A stretch of 64,000 bases of DNA from Bacteroidaceae bacterium (GTDB taxonomy: Bacteria > Bacteroidota > Bacteroidia > Bacteroidales > Bacteroidaceae): contig JAFRTJ010000061.1 of assembly GCA_017427185.1 (NCBI GenBank), positions 1-64,000 of the forward strand, written 5' to 3'. Under the pieces are notes generated by a model, which was given only the letters and a program-made list of their open reading frames with translations, was not told where the DNA came from and ran no database searches. The position numbers and the translations under genes are program-made. Shown here piece after piece: positions 59,278 through 64,000 of the stretch (the first letter of the stretch is position 1; every line of letters starts with the position of its first letter).

Positions 59278-59522
59278 TACTTACCGATTGCGTTCATACA
59301 TACAACAACGGCAAACAAGCTGACACCTTCTATGAGAGCACCCAGAATGATAGCTGCCAACTGTATCTTACCACTTGCTTGAGGTTGACGTGCAATAGCC
59401 TCCATGGCAGCCTTGCCGATAATACCAATACCGAAAGCTGCTCCAATCACTGAAATACCTGCTCCAATGGCAGCCAAATCAAGTCCCTGACCTACTGCCT
59501 GCATTAAACTTAGTCCTAACAT
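59277..59522 (-). CDS. atpE: ATP synthase c subunit
   Basis: The 81-residue proteolipid forms the rotor ring. The second helix carries the ion-binding carboxylate in GALIEGVSLFAVVV. The first-helix position that is Gln in Na+-type rings is hydrophobic here (AAFGIGIIGK), and the residue after the Glu is Gly rather than Ser, so proton rather than sodium coupling is the better prediction. The polar loop ARQPQASGK is typical. A 57-bp gap separates it from atpB. Confidence 0.97.
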   Translation of the reverse strand: MLGLSLMQAVGQGLDLAAIGAGISVIGAAFGIGIIGKAAMEAIARQPQASGKIQLAAIILGALIEGVSLFAVVVCMNAIGK

Positions 59523-59579
59523 AACTTCTTGTCTTTATTCTATATTATTTTTGTTTATCAATTCACTATTTATGTCTCT

Positions 59580-60554
59580 TTATGTCACTTCAAATTCAGA
59601 CGCTTCCTCACTTCCGACTTGTGCCTGACTGATATAGCTGGCACTCATTGTGGTGAAGACAAAGGCTTGCAGGAAAGCCACCAGAAGCTCCATCATGTTC
59701 ATGAAGACCGCAAAAAGCAAGGCTACTGCAGTCATGCTGCGATGCATGGTGACTCCCATGGAGATACTGGTGAAGATCATGCATATCAGACTCAGGATGA
59801 TGGTATGTCCTGCAAAAATGTTGGCCAGTAATCGGATGGTGAGTGAGAATGGTTTGGTGAACAATCCAACGATTTCTATCACCTGCATCAAGGGAATAGG
59901 ACACTTCAAGAACCAAGGCACATCAGGCCAAAGGATATCCTTCCAATAATGTTTGGTCCCCGTCAGGTTCACTACCAGGAAAGTAGCTGTCGCAAGGGTC
60001 ACTGTAACTGCAATGTTTCCTGTCAGATTCATTCCGAATGGAAAAACGGGTATCAAGCCGACTAAATTACAGATCAGGATGAAGAAGAAGGCTGTTAGCA
60101 GATAAGGCGCGAAGCGTACGCTGTTGCGGCCACCAATCACACTGTCCACCACATTGTCGTACAGATAGCATATTACCAATTCTATCAGTCCGACAAGTCC
60201 CTTGGGAGCCTGCAAAGGGTGTTTCTTGTACCAATTGGCGCAATAGAGAATCAGCGTAATGGTAATGAAGCTGACCATGAAAAGTCCACACACATTCTTT
60301 GTTATGCTGATGTCTATGGGATGGCTCTCGCTGCCGTCAGACAGCATTTCAACCACTTTGCCGTTCTCGTTGTATCGCAGGCCTTCGTATGTTTGACCCT
60401 CTGCCAAATGAGAAGAAGAGAACGCGTGCCATCCTGAGTTTTTGCTCCATATCAGAATGGGTAAGTGCAATTCGATAGGATGGCCGTTCCACGTGATGAT
60501 GTGCCAATCGTGTGAATCGCCTATATGCTCGCTTAGGATCTCGTCTGTATTCAT
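59580..60554 (-). CDS. atpB: ATP synthase a subunit
   Basis: The 324-residue stator subunit conducts protons past the c ring. The essential arginine is in LTIRLLANIFAGH, with the C-terminal helices following. It has an extra N-terminal soluble domain of ~90 residues (HIITWNGHPIELHLPILIWS) before the first helix, which is usual in Bacteroidetes. The start overlaps the atpC stop by one base (TGATG). Confidence 0.95.
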   Translation of the reverse strand: MNTDEILSEHIGDSHDWHIITWNGHPIELHLPILIWSKNSGWHAFSSSHLAEGQTYEGLRYNENGKVVEMLSDGSESHPIDISITKNVCGLFMVSFITITLILYCANWYKKHPLQAPKGLVGLIELVICYLYDNVVDSVIGGRNSVRFAPYLLTAFFFILICNLVGLIPVFPFGMNLTGNIAVTVTLATATFLVVNLTGTKHYWKDILWPDVPWFLKCPIPLMQVIEIVGLFTKPFSLTIRLLANIFAGHTIILSLICMIFTSISMGVTMHRSMTAVALLFAVFMNMMELLVAFLQAFVFTTMSASYISQAQVGSEEASEFEVT

Positions 60555-60778
60555 CAGCAGAGTACGGTTACCTCGTTGTTCTCCACTTGGGCTATTCCAT
60601 CATTGATGGGAAATTCCTGGTTGTCCACCTTGACGACACCTTTGTCCAGCGCAGCCATTAGGGGAGCATGGTCTGGCAGCACTTGCATGCGTCCCAGCAC
60701 AGAAGGCAGCTCCACGCTTTGTTTGGCTTCGCCCTCAAAGATGGTTCCCGTTGCCATGATGATTTTTACCCTTATCAT
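60554..60778 (-). CDS. atpC: ATP synthase epsilon subunit, short form
   Basis: The 74-residue protein holds only the N-terminal beta-sandwich of epsilon (GTIFEGEAKQSVELPSVLGR, MQVLPDHAPLMAAL, AQVENNEVTVLC). The C-terminal pair of helices that inhibits ATP hydrolysis in E. coli and Bacillus (about 50 residues) is absent. Short epsilon subunits are common in Bacteroidetes, so this is likely normal for the group. It follows atpD by 13 bp. Confidence 0.93.
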   Translation of the reverse strand: MIRVKIIMATGTIFEGEAKQSVELPSVLGRMQVLPDHAPLMAALDKGVVKVDNQEFPINDGIAQVENNEVTVLC

Positions 60779-60791
60779 AATCTCTTGAATT

Positions 60792-62393
<1,602 letters not shown>

Positions 62394-62403
62394 TTATTTT
62401 ATA

Positions 62404-62411
62404 TAACTTTG
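62404..62411 (+). promoter_or_regulatory. -7 box of the modular lipoprotein gene
   Basis: TAACTTTG, 25 bp before the ATG at 62437, divergent from the atp promoter. Confidence 0.6.
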
Positions 62412-62436
62412 CAGAACAATTGGACATAAATTCAGA

Positions 62437-63765
62437 ATGGAAATGAGAAGAATTGCTTTTGGGACCATTATAATGGCATGTTTGCTGATGGTTGGGTGTA
62501 AGAGTGATGATGAACCAGAATCGACAGGCAGCATTGCTGTTACAGGGAATGCAAGCAACGTTAGTCTGACAGAGGCTACGGTATATGGAAACGCAAGTGT
62601 CGCCCGTTTGGGCTTGGTGGCCTCGCAATGTGTGATTGGTGTTGAATACGATGTCGCATCCGATGATTTCTCATCGCCTGCCACTTATGTTGCCCAGGGC
62701 GTTTCAGGCAGTCTCTTCACCTGCAACCTGTCGAATCTTTTGCCTAACACCACCTACCAGTATCGTGCTTATGTCGAGGCTCAGGGTAAGGTGTATTATG
62801 GTGAGAAAGAGAGCTTTACCACTCAATCTTTTGGGAACATCGCCAGTTGCGAATCCTTCAGCAATCTCACCACCAGAACGGCTGATGTTGCTGTCTCTGT
62901 AAACACGAGTCTGATGACAGGAACTGAGGCAGACAAGAAACTCTATTTCTGTGGAGTGGCTTTTTCTGAGAGTGAGGCAGGCCTTTACCCCAACGAAGAG
63001 GGACGTCTTGTCTGTCGGGTGGATACGGTATTCGCTGCCAAGGATATGCCCTACGACAGTTATACCTTTACTGCCCACATGGATGCCCTTTCAGCAGGAA
63101 CCCTCTATTATTATTGTGCCTACACAAGTTGCAATGGGGTAGCTGTGCCTGGTAGTATCCACACGCTGAACACCAGGGAGGGAGCAGGCCAGGCAAATGG
63201 TTACGGCTGGATGGATTTAGGTCTCTCCTCAGGTGTCTGCTGGGCAACTTCCAACTTGGGTGCTGCAAGCCCTGAGGAGGCTGGAGGTTACTATGCTTGG
63301 GGCGAGACAAAGCCGAAGGAGACCTACACGTGGGAAAATTACAAGCTATGCAATGGGACCCAGAGTGAAATGGTGCGCTACAACGAGAGCGATGGACTGA
63401 CCGTTCTCTCTGCTGAGGATGATGCAGCCACCGTCAATATGGGAACAGGCTGGCGCATGCCAAGCAATCAGGAAATTGTGGAATTGCTTACAGAGTGCCG
63501 CTGGACGTGGACTACGGAGAAAAGCGTTCCTGGGTATCGTGTCACAGGTCCCAACAAGAACTCTATCTTCCTCCCCTCGGTTGGCTATCGTGATGGCAGC
63601 GAACTGCTTCGTGGTGGCAGTTCTGTGTTCTGCTGGTCGCGCAACCTGAGCAATACCTTCTCTGCCAAGGCCTTCTATGTTGGCGCCAGCCAGTCCGACA
63701 AGGGATGCGAGGAAGATTTCCGCTACTACGGGCAGTCCATTCGTCCTGTCTACGTTCCTGACTAA
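62437..63765 (+). CDS. Modular lipoprotein with Fn3-like and FSU-type C-terminal domain
   Basis: The 442-residue protein has a lipoprotein signal (RRIAFGTIIMACLLMVGC). Residues ~30-245 hold two fibronectin-type-III-like repeats, each ending in a YxxRAYxEAxGKVYYGEKESF-like strand (seen as NTTYQYRAYVEAQGKVYYGE and GTLYYYCAYTSCNGVAVPGS). The last ~190 residues (GWMDLGLSSGVCWATSNLGA, YYAWGETKPKETYTWENYKL, GTGWRMPSNQEIVELL) match the domain known from Fibrobacter succinogenes major paralogous proteins and abundant in Prevotella. Such proteins are surface lipoproteins of unknown binding partner. Its stop codon overlaps that of the convergent LicD gene. Confidence 0.7.
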   Translation: MEMRRIAFGTIIMACLLMVGCKSDDEPESTGSIAVTGNASNVSLTEATVYGNASVARLGLVASQCVIGVEYDVASDDFSSPATYVAQGVSGSLFTCNLSNLLPNTTYQYRAYVEAQGKVYYGEKESFTTQSFGNIASCESFSNLTTRTADVAVSVNTSLMTGTEADKKLYFCGVAFSESEAGLYPNEEGRLVCRVDTVFAAKDMPYDSYTFTAHMDALSAGTLYYYCAYTSCNGVAVPGSIHTLNTREGAGQANGYGWMDLGLSSGVCWATSNLGAASPEEAGGYYAWGETKPKETYTWENYKLCNGTQSEMVRYNESDGLTVLSAEDDAATVNMGTGWRMPSNQEIVELLTECRWTWTTEKSVPGYRVTGPNKNSIFLPSVGYRDGSELLRGGSSVFCWSRNLSNTFSAKAFYVGASQSDKGCEEDFRYYGQSIRPVYVPD

Positions 63766-64000
63766 GAGCCTTTCTTGATGCTGATGACCTGCTCCAGCGT
63801 ATAACGGTGCTGCAGGTCTGTGAAGTAATGGGGATGAGAGACGCGTTTCTCCTCAGGTGGGAGTGTCATGTAGTCGCCATAAAGGAGTGTCAGGTAGGCA
63901 TCATAGTCGCGAGGGACAGCGACTGTGGTGGACTCGAAAGGCAGTTCTATGACATCGTGGAACCATTGGGTTTGAAAGATGCGTCCCTCCCATTGGGTCA
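63762..64000 (-). CDS. LicD-family protein, C-terminal part (partial)
   Basis: The minus-strand frame is open from the window edge to a TAG at 63762-63764 and gives 78 residues. It reads FHDVIELPFESTTVAVPRDY, DAYLTLLYGDYMTLPPEEKR, which is the hallmark C-terminal region of LicD-family nucleotidyl/phosphocholine transferases (strand, PxxYxxYLxxxYGDYM, PPxxKR). These enzymes decorate lipopolysaccharide or capsule with phosphocholine or related groups. The catalytic N-terminal part is outside the window. The gene is convergent with the modular lipoprotein gene and shares three bases with its end. Confidence 0.8.
   Translation of the reverse strand, partial: TQWEGRIFQTQWFHDVIELPFESTTVAVPRDYDAYLTLLYGDYMTLPPEEKRVSHPHYFTDLQHRYTLEQVISIKKGS

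Overview
The window looks like a chromosomal segment of a Prevotellaceae-type member of the Bacteroidales. The evidence is the recurrent Bacteroidetes promoter (TTG, about 20 bp, TAnnTTTG) in front of many genes, secreted glycan hydrolases and outer-membrane proteins, the Bacteroidetes order of the ATP synthase operon (atpDCBEFHAG), the uppS-bamA-skp-murI cluster, and a putative glycine-lipid acyltransferase pair. Species cannot be settled by reading alone.

Layout. 1-1.6 kb: the end of an outer-membrane beta-barrel gene, a poorly coding stretch with a diverged 22-bp repeat array, a small helix-turn-helix-like gene and a small His-rich secreted protein. 1.7-6 kb: a 1426-residue secreted enzyme joining a GH127 beta-L-arabinofuranosidase to a GH51 alpha-L-arabinofuranosidase. 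6-9.3 kb: glutamate dehydrogenase, then an AT-rich repeat-bearing gap and a ParA ATPase with a small partner. 9.4-11.5 kb: GH36 alpha-galactosidase. 11.6-16 kb: helix-hairpin-helix protein, two sodium-dependent transporters, VanZ-like protein, 22-bp repeat array. 16.1-20.9 kb: acyl-CoA synthetase, prfB without its usual frameshift, an unlisted 47-residue membrane protein, a CYTH protein, and a divergent ArgE-like deacylase. 21-28.7 kb: one long leftward operon running glsA, glsB, dgt, dut, TPR protein, DUF4292 lipoprotein, EnvC-like protein. 28.8-31.9 kb: a small secreted protein and an ECF sigma / anti-sigma / STN-domain trio.

32.3-41.5 kb is the most accessory-looking part: a DUF6259 putative glycosidase, a 170-bp inverted-repeat element sitting against a beheaded gene remnant, a second well-formed 22-bp array, an outer-membrane protein, a copper chaperone and a CopA-like ATPase lacking most of its nucleotide-binding domain, then a convergent sialidase and serine-type sulfatase. 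41.6-47.3 kb is housekeeping: tRNA-Leu, argH, pyrE, recX, prmC, ribD. 47.4-55.7 kb is an envelope biogenesis operon (DUF6242, DUF6089, uppS, bamA, three skp/ompH paralogues, murI). 55.7-62.3 kb is the F-type ATP synthase operon on the opposite strand. The window ends with a modular lipoprotein and the 3' end of a LicD-family gene.

No CRISPR array, prophage, insertion sequence transposase or rRNA was seen. The least explained feature is a family of three intergenic arrays with an exact 22-bp period built on a near-palindromic CAACACGTTG core.
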